Assembly: GCA_015227615.1 (NCBI GenBank)
Contig: JAALGZ010000048.1
Span: forward strand, 186,001 to 250,000
Reading direction: 5' to 3'
Length of the DNA stretch: 64,000 bases
Origin: Labyrinthula sp. Ha
Taxonomy: Eukaryota; Sar; Bigyra; Labyrinthulida; Labyrinthulaceae
Shown piece after piece: positions 1-13,500 of the stretch. The notes beneath the pieces were generated by a model. The model was not told where the DNA came from. It made no database searches and saw only the letters and a list, made by a program, of their open reading frames with translations. The translations under genes and the position numbers were made by a program. The number at the start of each line of letters is the position of its first letter. Positions within the stretch are counted from its first letter, which is position 1.

Positions 1-3000
1 CGCAATAGCTTGCCTTCAGCATCAGGAAATTAAAATAATTTCTAATTACGGCACATTGATGACTCCGTTAAACTTGAGTTATAAAATCGAAGTTTTTTCT
101 GAACAAATCTGCTGGTACCTTTCATGGACACCAACACTGATCAGATGGGAAAGTGCCTTTACTCTTTGAAATTCTCAAGCATCAGTTCTAATAACAGCTT
201 ATATTATAACCTCCGTTAAGACAGCACAAACTAATTTTAAAAACTTTTAATATCCAATTAATCAGGATAGGGAGTGCACTTTCCGAGTAACTTATAATGA
301 CTAAATATATATATAGATATATAACCGACTATGTTGTATGAACGCCAAGGGCATAGTGGTTTGGTTTACATTATAGTGTAATTTCTTTAGGTAAGTATAT
401 TAGGATTTAGCGCACAACTTGTCATTTAAATAATATAAGAGTGTCATATAATAAGTACCATTCAACTAATATCTTATCTTGAAATGGTATAGCTAAGTTA
501 ACAGGTACACTATTAAGAATTTATACCGGACATTAATGGATAAATGTTAAAGCTATTCCACTTTTTATTCGAGTAGTTACTCACGATCAATTATTTCCTT
601 TCTTAGAGAATTTACCATGTTAGGTACTTTTAGTGTAAACTAATCAACTTATATTTCAAGCAACCCAGAGACTGACAGATATTTGCCTAATTGCTTAACC
701 TTTGCAACAAATTGTGAACATATAACTAGTACATCAAAAAAGTATATATATTTTGGCATTGTACTATTTCAACCTAACTACTTATCAACTTTACGCACAG
801 AGTATTAACAACACGTATAATTAACGAATATTCATCCTACGACATAGTTCCAAATACATAGTTTTGTATTCTTAACAAGATAATATCTGTAGTTGTATGG
901 CAGTAGTGAAGACCTTACATACAAAAGGTCACCTGACTACACAGCTTAAAAATTCTCCAACTGAGAAGAACTTTAGAATGGATATTACTCTTGTTCTTAT
1001 CATTTCTCAGTACTACAAGTAACGCGAATGCTTAATACAATACAGTAAGAATAATAAGAATAGCCGTGAAGTCTATTATAGATACTAATTCTACAGACCT
1101 CGATACTTATTTTTGTATTTTTTGTAATTCTTAGTCGCAATCATAAACAGGAAGGTACTCTGACAGATGGTAATCAAGACTGAAATCTGAGAAGTTTGTA
1201 GTGTCGGGTTGCAAAATCACAGGATGACTATTAATTTTAAATCTGCGTCTCTATCTCCTTCACTTCTCATTTCAAAGGTATATTTGTCTGTAATTTCGAC
1301 AAATTAACTAAATTAAAATAAATTTTTTCATATAGTCGCGAGTTTGCTTACCTTCCTACGCTTGGTATTGCACTAAATATAGATAAACTTTTACCTTAGT
1401 TTACCTTTATATCATACTTCTGGCCACATGAATGGATAGTTGAAGCCTATAGTACTAAAGAACGTTTATCATGACCGTCTCCGAGGAAGGACAAGGCATT
1501 CAGCAATTCAGTATATTTTGTATATAATATAGTTAATGTTAGAAATTGTCCTAGTGGTTCTCATGTTTCCTCTAAAGAACAGGGAACATATACAGAGAGA
1601 GTCAACACATTTACTCTTTTGTCCTACTAACAGAAACTTAATATGCCAATGTATCACAACAGAATACTTTCAATCATATTCTACGAGTACTGATTTGTCC
1701 CTGCTATTTATTGAACTGCTGTCCGTGTCTACAGCATTCGTTGTTTAGGACTTACAGCGGTATTCTTATACAAGAGTGGTTAAAACAATATTGTCATCTG
1801 AACTTAGCAATGAGTCAATTTACAAACCATTCAACGCAACTGTGTGAATTTATTTTGTAACACTATTTTACTTTTAATTAATATTCTAGTTTTTTACATT
1901 TCACTTATCTGCTCCTCCAAAATAACGTCAAAATGCCACCATAAACTTTCCAGGAAACTTATTCAGGAAAATCATTGTTTATTAACTTTTTTCAATAGTT
2001 TATTTCTAGTTGATTGCTGCTGGGTCATTCATTATATTTTATCTCTTCCTTCCTAGCAAACAAAAAACAAGCACGGGAGAATGAAATGAATGAACAACAC
2101 AAATAGTATATGTATACGTATGATCTTTGAAATGAAAAGTCTAAATGAATCTGAATTCGAGATATTTTTCCAAGTGGAAATAATGGTTGTAGCAGTATCT
2201 ACTCATCACCGGCCCCTTTGTTAACCTTCATATCACTGATTGTATCTTGGGTTGCTCGTGAATGGCCTACCAAGTTGTTTTGGTTACAGATTTTTCTAAC
2301 GATAGGATCAAAATCTCTCATGGATGGGAGTAACTAAAGAAGCAAAATAGTTAAAATTTTAGCTCAAGCTCATTCTATTAAGAAAACAAAGAACATACAA
2401 TGAAACATTAAAAATAGTTCACATGGTTGAAACAAACAATATTCGCTGTAAATATTTAAACTCCTCTAGAGGAAGAAATGCTCTTCTGTCGTAGATAGAC
2501 CCAACCTCTCCCAGACCTTCAAGCAGTGTATGCCGCTCAGTTCTTAATCTAGAGTATACAAAAACGAAGCTTTGCAGTTGGAGGGAAAGTTGGTCTACTT
2601 TCTGTCTTACCCATCTCTATCCTTTTCTAATAATTAAATTCAACTTTGAGCCTACGATGCTATGCCTTCTACACGTGCTCTTGAAGGTAATGAAGGGAGT
2701 GCGAGCCGAATACGCAGTGATATCTAACTAAAACCTATCGTCGAGTAATAAAACCAGAGAGAGAGAGAGGTAAACTATTCCACTGCGAGTATAACGGAAA
2801 GCTTCAGAAAAAGATTTCAACATTTCAGTTGCACAGGTGATGCGGATTTGCCCTGAAATTATGCTTTTCAGTGTAAAGCACATATGAAATCTAGTATCAA
2901 CCAGAGTATCAAAAATTTTGTTTGGCATAAATTTCTATAGAAAATGCATCAATGTCTGAGTTTGAACCCAAAGATTTTTTGGCCCTTCAGAAAACATGAG

Positions 3001-4592
3001 CGGGATTTACCTGCCAAGGCATGTTGGTTGTCGTTGCAATAAAAATCGGGGTCAAATAGTTCCACAGTTTGATGAATATGTCCCACAGTTAGACAGACTC
3101 TACTTTTCATCCCTTTTCTTCGCTTAATACTCACGAAGGGCTTCAATGCATATTTTTTTACCTATTTGTTTTCGCAACTAGGACAAATAATTTAACCCTT
3201 CTTCATAACAGCGGAACCGCCCCAATTATGTTTAACTACAACATCGACTAGCTTAAAACTTGAAATTTTCTTAGAAACAGCAATAATAAGCTGATCTCAA
3301 CTTAAGTTGCAGAACTTTTTGGTTCCAGGGGTCGGCGTTCTGGGTTTTGTACTTTGTAAACCTTTTTCACTTCTCATATCTGTCATCCACATTTCTATTG
3401 ACTTTTTGTGCACAGTTTCTATCCTCCCAGGTCATGGCATAATATATTTCCAAATAAACCCTCATGAAACACAATAACATGAAAAAGAACTTTGGTTCAA
3501 TCTTACCTTATACCAGTAACAATAGCTGCATCTAGCAGGTAGTATAGAATATGTGTGAGCTTATCTGTTTGGTTTTTTTTTGACTTGTGCTAGTTAATAG
3601 TTTGTTTACAGTAGGATAGAGAGTATTATTCTAATACCGTTGACGTCCAAGGAGGAATATTTTGGGCACCCTTGGGGAATTTTCTGAGATAATATATTAG
3701 GCAATTAAACCACAACTTAATTAAAAAAAATCAATCAGAAGATATAAGTGATTGTGGAATTAGTCATTTGTGCATACTTACATAAAATTACTTGAGTGAT
3801 AAACTTCGCATAGTTATTGAAACTCATCGTTAACGATATACCTTACTCTTAGTTTCTGAGTACTTCGTTCACTTCTCTAGGAAATCGTTACGGATTTCTG
3901 ACCTTCTTGTGTTATTTGATGATCCATTTTAAGTACTTGAAGCTTAGTCTTATATTGGCTGACAACAATATGAATCTTAAGTCCTAACAGAACCCCACCC
4001 CACGCCATATTTTCCAGTTTTACTTTGAATATATCATATTATTGCTATATCGCAATATAAGGACATGTTGAGAACTGTCGCAAATTGGAAGGAGTGGGAA
4101 ACAAAAAGCTTCCTTGTAGATGTTTTGCTCCTGTTCTGATGAGATATTTCCTTTTTAATTATTCTCGTGTCTTGTAAAACATGACAGCAGAAAGTCAGGA
4201 AAATGTTCAAAAGCGGGAGCTGAATTTTGTCTCAGGTATCCCGGTACTCTCAAAAATATCAAATACGATTACCTTATCAACACTATTTTACTGTTATTAA
4301 GATGGAATAATTTAATTTACCTTCTCTCGTATGCATACTTTCGCAAAATTCTTTAAAACAACTACTAGTACTCTCACGGTCTGATGATACAAAAAATCTT
4401 ACTCAGAACATGACTGATTTCATACTAGGTCTTAATCGACTCCTATTCAGTTCAAATAATGTGCGCATGGCAAATGTGGAGTTAACTAATGACTCCGATT
4501 TATTTAGTAACTCCCGTTCAACTTGCGACAGTAGCTTAGCCGTTAACTCTTAGCTGGAAAATCTACAAAGTGTTGAACAACGAAAAGACAGA
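1..4592. other. Gene-free spacer upstream of the WASP-like gene
   Basis: AT-rich sequence with stops in every frame. No open stretch longer than about 70 codons and no recognisable protein domain. Only short simple repeats are seen: an AT run near 303-323 and a GA/CT run near 2755-2770. Two adjacent minus-strand open stretches (2949-3146 and 2728-2928) were read for splicing into one gene, but no 28-31 nt intron joins them convincingly. The sequence just before 4593 presumably contains the WASP promoter; I see no motif I can name. Confidence 0.6.
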
Positions 4593-7589
4593 ATGAGTTT
4601 GACCCCTTCAGAGCATCAGCGACTGAAGGCATCGCTCCCATTACAATTTGATCTGATCACATATTCCATCGCCAGATTATTTCTTTCATCGCCTGACCCT
4701 AAGTTAGCTGGATTTGCTGATCCAGACTCTATTCTAGCTCAGTTCCCTGCCCTCACTTCTTCTCGCTGGACAGACACCGAAGTTACAGGAGCTATTTGTC
4801 TTGTAAAAGACTTTTCAGATCCAAATCAACCTACTTTCTTTCAAATCTATTCTCTAAAAACCTTCTCCCTTTTATTCGAATATGAACTGTATGAGGACAT
4901 TAATTATGTGCAAGACCGCGAAGAAAACCAGTTTCACTACTTCGAGATGGAGGATTGTGTTGCTGGGTTTGCTTTCTCTTCGCTTTCAGATGCCAACGCT
5001 TTTTTTGCTCATGTTCTAACAAACAAGCCAAGGGCAATTACAGCTGCCGCCCAAGCCGCAAACAAAAAGAAGCGGCTTACTAGAAAGAAAAAAAAGAGAG
5101 AAAAAAAGGGCAATGGAATTTTTGGTATGTTTAAAAAGAAGGATAAAAATGAACTTAATCTAGACGATATTGGAACTGTAGGAAAGGTTGAGCATGTAGG
5201 TCATGTAGGACTAGGTGCTGGTGGATTAGAAGCAAGTGGTCTCTCAGGTTTAGAGGGTATGAACCCAGAATGGAAGAGGTTATTTAAAGAAGCAGGGATC
5301 CGTAAAAAGGATCTCAGGGGTATGGATATTAATACTGCAAGAGATTTTCTAGATATGGTGCAACAGCAAGAATATAACGGCGGAAGGGGAAGTTTTGCGA
5401 GTGCAGATTACTTCTCTGGTGGTGCGGCAATAGCCTCACCAGGGTCTGCATACGGAGGGCATAGCATGTATTCACCCAGACCTAGTCAAGTACAATCTCA
5501 CTACACAATGCAACAGAGCCAAAGAGGCCAATTTCAAGGAATGGGTGGCGCCATGCAAAGTGCTCGAACTGTTCAACAGGGTAGGCCCACGAATTATACG
5601 AAGCAGAACAGCTTTTACAACAGAGGCAGCACTGCTGTTCAAAAATTGAACGGCAGTTTCTCTTCACCAAATCCTGTCCAAACCTTTGGAACTAGAAGAT
5701 ATCATGATCCACAGCCTCAGGAAAGTGTTTATGGTAGCCAGTACAGGCAAAGTGAGATGGAACCAGTTGGTGGTCCGCCTCCTGTTCCGCCAAGAGTACC
5801 CCCAAGAAGAGCACAGCCGCGTGATAGGTTGAGTGAGGAGCTCCGTCAAAGTCTGGGATATCAGCCCAGCAGAACATTTCAGAGCAGAGAAGATGGGTAT
5901 GACAGAGTCGATGATTTTGCACAGATGGAGCACTACCATGGTTCTGGAATGATGAGTAGAAAAACACGTAAGAGTAGGGGAAGTAGCGCTGCTGAGAAAA
6001 GGAGTGTTGAAAGTCAGGTTGCTCTGAAAAAAGAGGTTGAAAAGCAGAGAGAAGAGGCAAGGTTAGCCCGAGAGAAGTTTGAAACCCAAAGAAGGAGGGC
6101 TGAAGCCGAGCAGGTGAGGCTAAATCAGGAAAGGCTTGCTAGAGAAGAAGAAATGCAACAACAGAGGATGCAGCAAGAAAGGCAGCGAAGAGAAATGGAT
6201 GCTTTGGAAGGTGTAATTGAAAATGAGAGAGGCAAATTAGCTGAACTTGAATTCAAGTTATCTAAAGAGCTTGAAGAGAAAAGTAATAACACGGCATTAT
6301 TAGAACACCTTAAAAGAGAGAAGGCGGAAAAAGAGAGAAACTTAGAGCTCAGGCTAGCTGAACAAAAAAGTAAAGAGCAAGAGATGGCCCAAGAGGCTGA
6401 TAGGCTTAAAGCTCTGCTGAGGCAGCAAGAAGAACAGCAAAGGGAGCAGCTGAAGCAGCAAGAGGCTGTTAATGAAGAGGCAAAGAGGTTGCGTAAACAA
6501 CTGCAGTTGGAAGAAGAAGAGAGAATTAGACAGATAAAACTTCAAGAAGAGAATGCAAGCAAACGTTTAGCCGAGGTTATTGCTGGCGAGAGGGAGAAGT
6601 TAGATAAATTGGAAGTGCGCTTAAACCAAGAGTTGCACGAGAGGAACAATGACAGGGGCCTGCTTGAAAGACTGCAGAAAGAAAAAGAGGATAGAGAACG
6701 AATGCTTGAAGAAAGGATAAGAGAACAGGAAGAAAAAGAAAAAATGATTCAGAGATTAGAAGAGGAAAAGAATCAACAACGTCTTGAAAGAGAGCAGCAG
6801 GAAAAAGAAATGGAAAGGATGAAGGAAGAAAGTGCTCAACGCTTAAGACAACTGCAATTCGAGCAACAACAGTTGCAGAAAAAGTTAGAGGAGGAAGAAG
6901 AGATGAAAAAGCAGAGAATTAAGGAATTGGAGGCAAAGAATCTAGAGAAGGAGGAGCAAGACAAGAAGCTAAGAGAGTTGGAGGAGAGTATGGAGCGGGC
7001 TAGGCAAGAAGCTGCCCAAGCAAAAGCCTTAGCAAAGCAGATTGAAGAGGAGCAGAGAAAGAAATTAATTGAAACTGAGAGACTGCTACAAGAAGCCGAA
7101 GAAAGGGCGAAAGCTCTACCACCTCCACCACCAAAACTTCCACTAATGTTACCACCCCCACCTCTTGCTGCTGGAACTAAAGGAATGAAACCAGCTCTTC
7201 CGAAAAGCTTGCCAGGCCTAAAGGGCCCCAAGGCCCCAAAAGCACCCCCATTGCCTCCCATGCCTTCAAAAGGTGAGGTTAAGGAGGAGAAGAATAAAGA
7301 TCTATTGCTGGATATCGCAAAGGGTGTAAAACTAACAAAGATTAAAAACACTAGTCCTAAAGGAAGGAAAAAAACAGGTGAGAAGAAAATATTGCCGAAG
7401 AGAGTTGTAAGGAGAAATGGAGATATGAAAGATCACATGAGAGCACTTAGTGTACGTCTAGAAAAAGTAAGTATAAAAAATCCCAGGCAGCAAAACGAGC
7501 TCATGAGTAAGTTAAAAAATTTTATAGATGAAAGAAGAGCGTTGGTTACAAATCAGGACGATGACTCGGATTCTGACTGGAGTATTTGA
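4593..7589 (+). CDS. WASP-family actin nucleation-promoting factor with extended coiled coil (998 aa, no intron)
   Basis: WASP proteins relay Rho-GTPase signals to the Arp2/3 complex to build branched actin at membranes. Domain order seen here: a WH1/EVH1 domain at about residues 45-147, a Lys-rich linker at 157-187, and a CRIB/GBD at about 193-257 with IGTVGKVEHVGHVG followed by a helical segment with WKRLFKEAGI. Next come a Gly/Ser/Gln-rich region at 260-465, a long charged coiled coil at about 469-840, Pro-rich runs at about 841-895, a WH2 motif near 902-925 (LLLDIAKGVKLTKIK), a C helix near 945-982 and an acidic tail ending DDDSDSDWSI. The WH1-GBD-Pro-WH2-C-A order is diagnostic. Known WASPs are about 450-550 aa and lack such a coiled coil, so the extra length is unusual. 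The coiled coil holds a diverged internal duplication (about residues 540-580 and 661-705). The start is the first Met of the open frame and precedes a complete WH1. The family call is secure; its partners are inferred. Confidence 0.93.
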   Translation: MSLTPSEHQRLKASLPLQFDLITYSIARLFLSSPDPKLAGFADPDSILAQFPALTSSRWTDTEVTGAICLVKDFSDPNQPTFFQIYSLKTFSLLFEYELYEDINYVQDREENQFHYFEMEDCVAGFAFSSLSDANAFFAHVLTNKPRAITAAAQAANKKKRLTRKKKKREKKGNGIFGMFKKKDKNELNLDDIGTVGKVEHVGHVGLGAGGLEASGLSGLEGMNPEWKRLFKEAGIRKKDLRGMDINTARDFLDMVQQQEYNGGRGSFASADYFSGGAAIASPGSAYGGHSMYSPRPSQVQSHYTMQQSQRGQFQGMGGAMQSARTVQQGRPTNYTKQNSFYNRGSTAVQKLNGSFSSPNPVQTFGTRRYHDPQPQESVYGSQYRQSEMEPVGGPPPVPPRVPPRRAQPRDRLSEELRQSLGYQPSRTFQSREDGYDRVDDFAQMEHYHGSGMMSRKTRKSRGSSAAEKRSVESQVALKKEVEKQREEARLAREKFETQRRRAEAEQVRLNQERLAREEEMQQQRMQQERQRREMDALEGVIENERGKLAELEFKLSKELEEKSNNTALLEHLKREKAEKERNLELRLAEQKSKEQEMAQEADRLKALLRQQEEQQREQLKQQEAVNEEAKRLRKQLQLEEEERIRQIKLQEENASKRLAEVIAGEREKLDKLEVRLNQELHERNNDRGLLERLQKEKEDRERMLEERIREQEEKEKMIQRLEEEKNQQRLEREQQEKEMERMKEESAQRLRQLQFEQQQLQKKLEEEEEMKKQRIKELEAKNLEKEEQDKKLRELEESMERARQEAAQAKALAKQIEEEQRKKLIETERLLQEAEERAKALPPPPPKLPLMLPPPPLAAGTKGMKPALPKSLPGLKGPKAPKAPPLPPMPSKGEVKEEKNKDLLLDIAKGVKLTKIKNTSPKGRKKTGEKKILPKRVVRRNGDMKDHMRALSVRLEKVSIKNPRQQNELMSKLKNFIDERRALVTNQDDDSDSDWSI

Positions 7590-10500
7590 GAACGATCTTT
7601 GTTCAATAGTATTATGAAGAAATATTTATGCACAGAATTATGTCAATTTTCGCTTAGTCTTTAAGCTTTCTACCCAAACTTTATTTTCTTCGGCATCGCA
7701 CGGCTTAAGGTTCAGCCATTAGAAGCTCCCTTCGCATAATGATGACACATACTTAATAGAGGCACCGCCAAGATAGAACGTACTCCTAAAGAGAGCGAGG
7801 GATTTTTTGTTAAGATAGATATTTAGAAAAGATTGTACATGGAACCATTCTCGAAGAAAATAAAACAAACTTGCTTAAAAAGAGGTAAAACCTAGTTGAA
7901 TACAGGTTTACCTATACTATATCCCGTTGAAAAGGATTCAACTCAGCTTCCTAAATTTAAGTTACACTGGAACTTTGTAGAAAATAACAAGAGCATTGGT
8001 ATGGGTAATACCGATGAGAATTCTTGCTTTAAAGGAAAGAAAAATAAAGCCGGGTTAAAATGAGGTAGAACGTTTGATGAGGGAAAAAGGAAGTTGCAAA
8101 CGCCAATACATGAAGAGATATCAAGCTATGAAGGAAGCGAGTAGAGGCACTGTTTCTAAAAAAATTAAACTCGACCTCAAATAATTAAGAATAGTGGTCA
8201 TGAACGGCCCCTGCAGTTGCACGACACGGTGTTCAATCAACAAGTTCTTGTCATTTGCAAACTTCAATGGTTGCAGCCTTTCAAAGATACTGTGAACCTC
8301 TTCAATTCTTTTGTGAAGAAAGTGTACTAGACATATTGCTTTGTTTACATGCGCCTGGAAAGAGCAGACTTTTCCCACCTAGAGTGCTTTCCTAGCCTAC
8401 AAGAACAAGCCCAGTATTATTCACACCGTCGACTCTCTATGATAACATATCTACTCTAAATTTAATTTTATATCTAAGAAACTTAGTTGGAAACACTTCA
8501 ATCTTTCTCTCGATACATCTTCCAGGGCACTTCAAATAGCTTCAAGCTTCATTAGCTTCTTGGACAGTCAATTGTAGAGACTGCACCTAGTTATCTTTTA
8601 TGAGCACGATTATTTTATACAATAAAACCAATAGTACCAAAATACGTTAGAAACCTGCTCTCTTCATCTCCTCTCTGTCAAAAATGAGCGCAGAAGTACT
8701 TTCTTTGAAAATTGAAGCTGCAGATGCAATGTTTCGCAATAAGTCGAATCTTTCCTTGTTTTATTGCGCAACTTATATATTTATACTCAAAATATTTGTA
8801 ACCTGTGTGAGTTCTTGTAATTTATTTTAGAGACTTGTGTTATTTAATTAGTATAGAATGTAGATAATTGAATTAGAATTAAAGTACCCATAGTTTTAGG
8901 TGCTTTTTCTAGGATAAATAATAGGTTAGATTGTACGTGATATTTTGGGAAATTAAGACATAACTAATTAACACAAAACCAAGAGAAGATAAAAAGTAAC
9001 TATTGTATTTGAGAGTTCGAATACTTAGCTATAGTTACAGTTATCTGATCAAAACAAAGGAAAACCTTTGGAAAGTCTTAGGTTAGCTTACTTCGCGAGT
9101 GTGAAGTATCCTAAGCATCGTTTAGAACGAAAGAAACACTTCTTTAAAGGAATTTGTTGTGACCGAGTTTAAGGGGTCACTTTTCCTTCGATTTAGTTAT
9201 CTTCGGTTAGTCACTCGTCGACTGACAAAAACCGTATGAAATCACTGTTTGGGAACTTATCAATGATAAGTAGTGAACCAGGAGAGGTTTCACACTCATA
9301 CCAATAGCTTCTTTAGATTGCAGAACCCCAAATTAATTTAGCAAGAGTAGTGACAAGAAAAAGAAGTTATCTTCCTGCAGGATAGATTTGTTCCAGTGCA
9401 TAATATAAGCACAAGGGATCAATCACCAATGTAAGAAATAACTCCTACTATAAATTAATTTTGTAGTAGCCATCCACCGCAGTAGTTAATAGTTCACTAG
9501 GCATTGCTGCAAGTTCAAAGGAGGAAACTATGGGAGAAAAGTACATCGTAGTTATGTGGATACGACAGCTGTAATTAGCAGACGACCAATAAGTAATACA
9601 CAAATAAATTATTTATTAGATATTAAAATTCAAAGAAAACCAGAAAGTCTAAGAACAAAGCTTAGATCTCACCATGAATCGGAAAGGAACATATTTGATG
9701 AAGGTCCATAAGCTTAACTTCCAGTTCGTAAATAGTTGGTCAATATTATATTTTCACTAAAGCTTAACAGAGTTTCCTTGAAACAAACCGATTCATAAAT
9801 ACCCAAGATTTCGTTGAGAGAAAACACTCCTTCACTAAGTCCTCTCAACCATGTCTCAGAAGCCCATCTTTAAAACATATAAATTCATGTTTTCAATGAT
9901 CTCATGACTCGATTCTTCTACAAAGGAGTGTTCGGAGCGTGAATTAAACTTGAAGACTCTGGTAATCCTGAAACTTCGTTTGAATAGGTTCCAGGAGAAA
10001 TAAGCAGTATGAAAACGATGGATTGGGCTTAAAGGTGAAGCAACTCTCTTTAATGGACCTTATTTCAAAGAAAGCGGAACCCCCTTATGACTAATATGAT
10101 TTTTCCTGTGTTTTTTTGTTACAGTTCTTGGGTTTACGCAACCAGATTTAATTCACAGAAGATGGTAGAATGAATTCTTAAGGTCAACAGTTTCATGAGT
10201 TGGAAGAAGTTCTTGAAATATAGTGGAACACTCTTGAACTTCACAGGAAAGAAATCATTAGTTGCCCCCTATGAATTAATTTATGCGGCCATTCAGTTGC
10301 CACAACAAGGAAATCCTCGAAGAAAATTTTATTTATTGCTGCTTCTTATATGGTTCTAAGAAATATATTGTAGGGTTTATTTGAAACAGTATTGAAGATA
10401 CAATATGAATACCTTTACAGCCCGTGAAATATCAAATTAACAGTACATATATTCATTTTTCCAGTTTAATTATTATGAGGTATGAACTCTATAAATAGGA

Positions 10501-13500
10501 ATCTTCTTTTAGAATTATTTTCAGAAAAGAAACCTTAACAATATAACACCAGAAATGTTATATAAGTCTTAACAAACACCTCAAACCCAAAGATACGAAT
10601 TTGTAGCAACAAACCACATTGATCGCTTATTATTATCTTGAAATATACACTCCAGGGAATATTCTAGTATTATAACGACTAAGGTCAGTACTGTTTTAAT
10701 GCAGAGAGCTATACCCAAAAGGTATTTCTTGGCTGTAGATGCATAGACTCTACTTCTCTCTTATAGAGTGACGAATTTACGCTTAATCTAATTAAGGGTT
10801 CAAACATTAGCCAGTCTCATCTAATCAATTTCCAGCAACCCTAAAAGTGGTTATTTATTAGAGAGGTCACTCTAACAATGTTTCACCATCAGATTTACTT
10901 ATACAGCTAGCAATCACCTGATAAAAAACTTATATTTTCAAAACATTATGTGATAGCTGAAGAAACTGATGGTATGGATATTAAACCATACAAAACTATC
11001 TTCAGAAAAAATATAAAGTTAACTTGATATTCGACTAAGAGTTAGGATTCAAAGAAAAATATGTAAGGTTTCAATGCGAATAAAATTTACATGTCAAAGA
11101 GTTGTTTGCCAGGCTTAAATGTGAAAGAAAGAGAAAGAGGGACCATAGGATTTGATAGTGCAAATTTTCATAACTCTAGTGACATTAGAAGGAGCTTTGC
11201 TTCATTTTTTATTTCATTGTAGAATCTAAACATATGCGAAGTTATGACTAAAGTAATATAAACTATTGCTTAATATTTCCCATAAAATATAGTTGCATAT
11301 TTGAGCTTTTTTCCTTGCACTAAATGCGTCAAAAAAAAGAGGATTATGTAAAATTTCTCTTTTTTAGATCTTTTCTATGCCTTGATCTTATTATTACCAC
11401 TAGATATAATGATTTGTCCACAGCAATGTGCGAAGAAATCAATCGTTGGTAATCACTATTTAAAATATATTGATAATAAACCAGAGACTTCATAACTCCG
11501 ATGCTGTTAAATTTTTGAATTATTGATGTAAACTGTGAGTCTAAATAAGAGGTTTTAAAATATTTGGGTGATGGTTATTTCGTATTTTATAATTAATTAG
11601 GCAGCCAAGAAAACAAGAGAAAATTTCCGATTTCTTGCGTTGCAGGAGCGATGCTTCTTCGGAAACGGAATTTTTCCCAGTATGCTAGAAAACAAAACAG
11701 TCGGTAAGAGTTGATCTAGCAAAGTATCTCAGCAATTTCTGGAGAAGTTTAAAATTCTATCCAAACCTGTGGTTTTCACTGTAGAAGATTTGACCACAAA
11801 AACGAAAAAGGACATTTTTCTTCTATGAAGATGTAAATTATGCCCCAATACTTTAATGAACTACAAAAATGTGTTCAAACTGGCTTTTAAAACAGATGAC
11901 GGACAATAACCGAAGAAAATTACTACATATTTTTTGATATAGTTAAACAACACAGAACTCTATTGATCGAGAAGCTCGTAATGTTTTAAGCTAGTGTCGA
12001 TGTATTACTGTGATTCATAACTGAGTTATGACGATGTTCAATACCCTTTACTACTCAAAAATGGTAAATGTAGCTCTGAATCCATATGAAAAATCTTTTT
12101 TTGAATCAGATTTAAGTATGCAAATTAGCTTAAGAGTAATAATGAAGCTGTATTTCTTTTCTCCAGGCCACATACAAAATCTTTCTGCAAATTTGGCGAG
12201 GATAGTAGGCTATAAGAACTAAGTAAAGCTAGTGAGATGGATTTTACCACTACAGAAATAAAAAAATGGATCTCAACCTCCTGGTCAAGGAGATAGATGT
12301 AATTCTACGCGCAGAAAATGTGTTTCTTTAGGTTTTAAAATGACACTGCAGGAAGAGTATATGTGTGCGAAGATACATTCGAGAAATTAGCCATGTAGTT
12401 AGAATGTGGGGAAAATAAAAAAATATATATACTTTATGTATTTCTTTAAATGTTAAAGAAACTCTTGAGGAGGAAGCTTTTTCGTTAATATTAAAATTTG
12501 GGCATTATCTTAGGAACACAGTTTAGACTCAAATATCCAACATTCAACTACGACATTTCGAACTGTTTAATACAAATGAAAATATAACCAGAATGTTGCT
12601 ATCTTGACCCTTGGGCGCATAAAATATCTTAGGAACACGCATTAATTCGCGATTTCGTTGAGCTAACATTAATATAGCCACTTAACCTTCAGGTATTCTG
12701 ACTGAAAGATTCTTTAAGGATTATACGTCCTTGAGGCATCTCCTCATATACCAGTAGTCTTCACCTTTATCATAATCCAAGTAAGATGCAGATATGCCAT
12801 TCTTTGTTATGTGTATTTCACAGCTATAAATATGACCCATCGGTGCCTGTCATGGGCTTCTACGTTTCTTGTTAGCTTGTTGGGTTCTACCGCTCAAAAC
12901 TTTTCTATTAGGAAGTCAATATATTTAGCATTAATTTCTATTAACTAAACCCCGAGTCACGAGGAGAATATTTGTAGAGGCAATACATAGGTCATTTCAC
13001 TATTGAGTTCTGTTCACAACTCCGAGTTAATTGCTCCCTGGATATTATGACTTAAGTTGCGCTTAATCCTTGACAACTTAAAGTTCTTGAGTTACCCAAG
13101 AGGTTCATTTTTATTTTATATTGAAATTATTACTGAAAAACATTGACTTTGCATTTAATTTTTATTTTTTATCGTATTAATGGAAATTTGTTAGCAGTAA
13201 ACTATCAGGGGCCTCTCCTCTGGATTCTTATGATGTGAGGTATTTAAGTTTAGTATTTGCAGGTGGTATGGGAGCGGTGCTTAGATGTATTCATAGCTTC
13301 TGAGTATTTGAAAGGATAATCGATATGTATGGTTTGTTTTCAGTTTGTTAACACTTCTGGGGGTGAGCAGTATTTAGAGTTGTTTTGGATGAGGTGCTAT
13401 AGATAACTGATGCTGTACCGAAGTTGATATACGCCTGATGGTAGATAAAGTATAAACTATTTAAGCTTTACCCAGATTCTGTCTTTTTTTATTCTAACTT

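Noticed and set aside
2728-3146. Two minus-strand open stretches that might be exons of one gene
   Set aside because: No intron of the local size class joins them and no domain appears after trial joins.
5692-6060. 122-codon minus-strand open stretch in the WASP-like gene
   Set aside because: It lies wholly opposite a real gene and has no recognisable domain; treated as a shadow.
6836-7351. 171-codon open stretch on the minus strand inside the WASP-like gene
   Set aside because: It is an antisense shadow of the purine-rich coiled-coil and proline-rich coding strand (Gly/Ser/Cys/Phe-rich, no domain).
8121-8378. 85-codon minus-strand open stretch
   Set aside because: No family recognised, no introns or partners found; within the range expected by chance over a 6-kb spacer.
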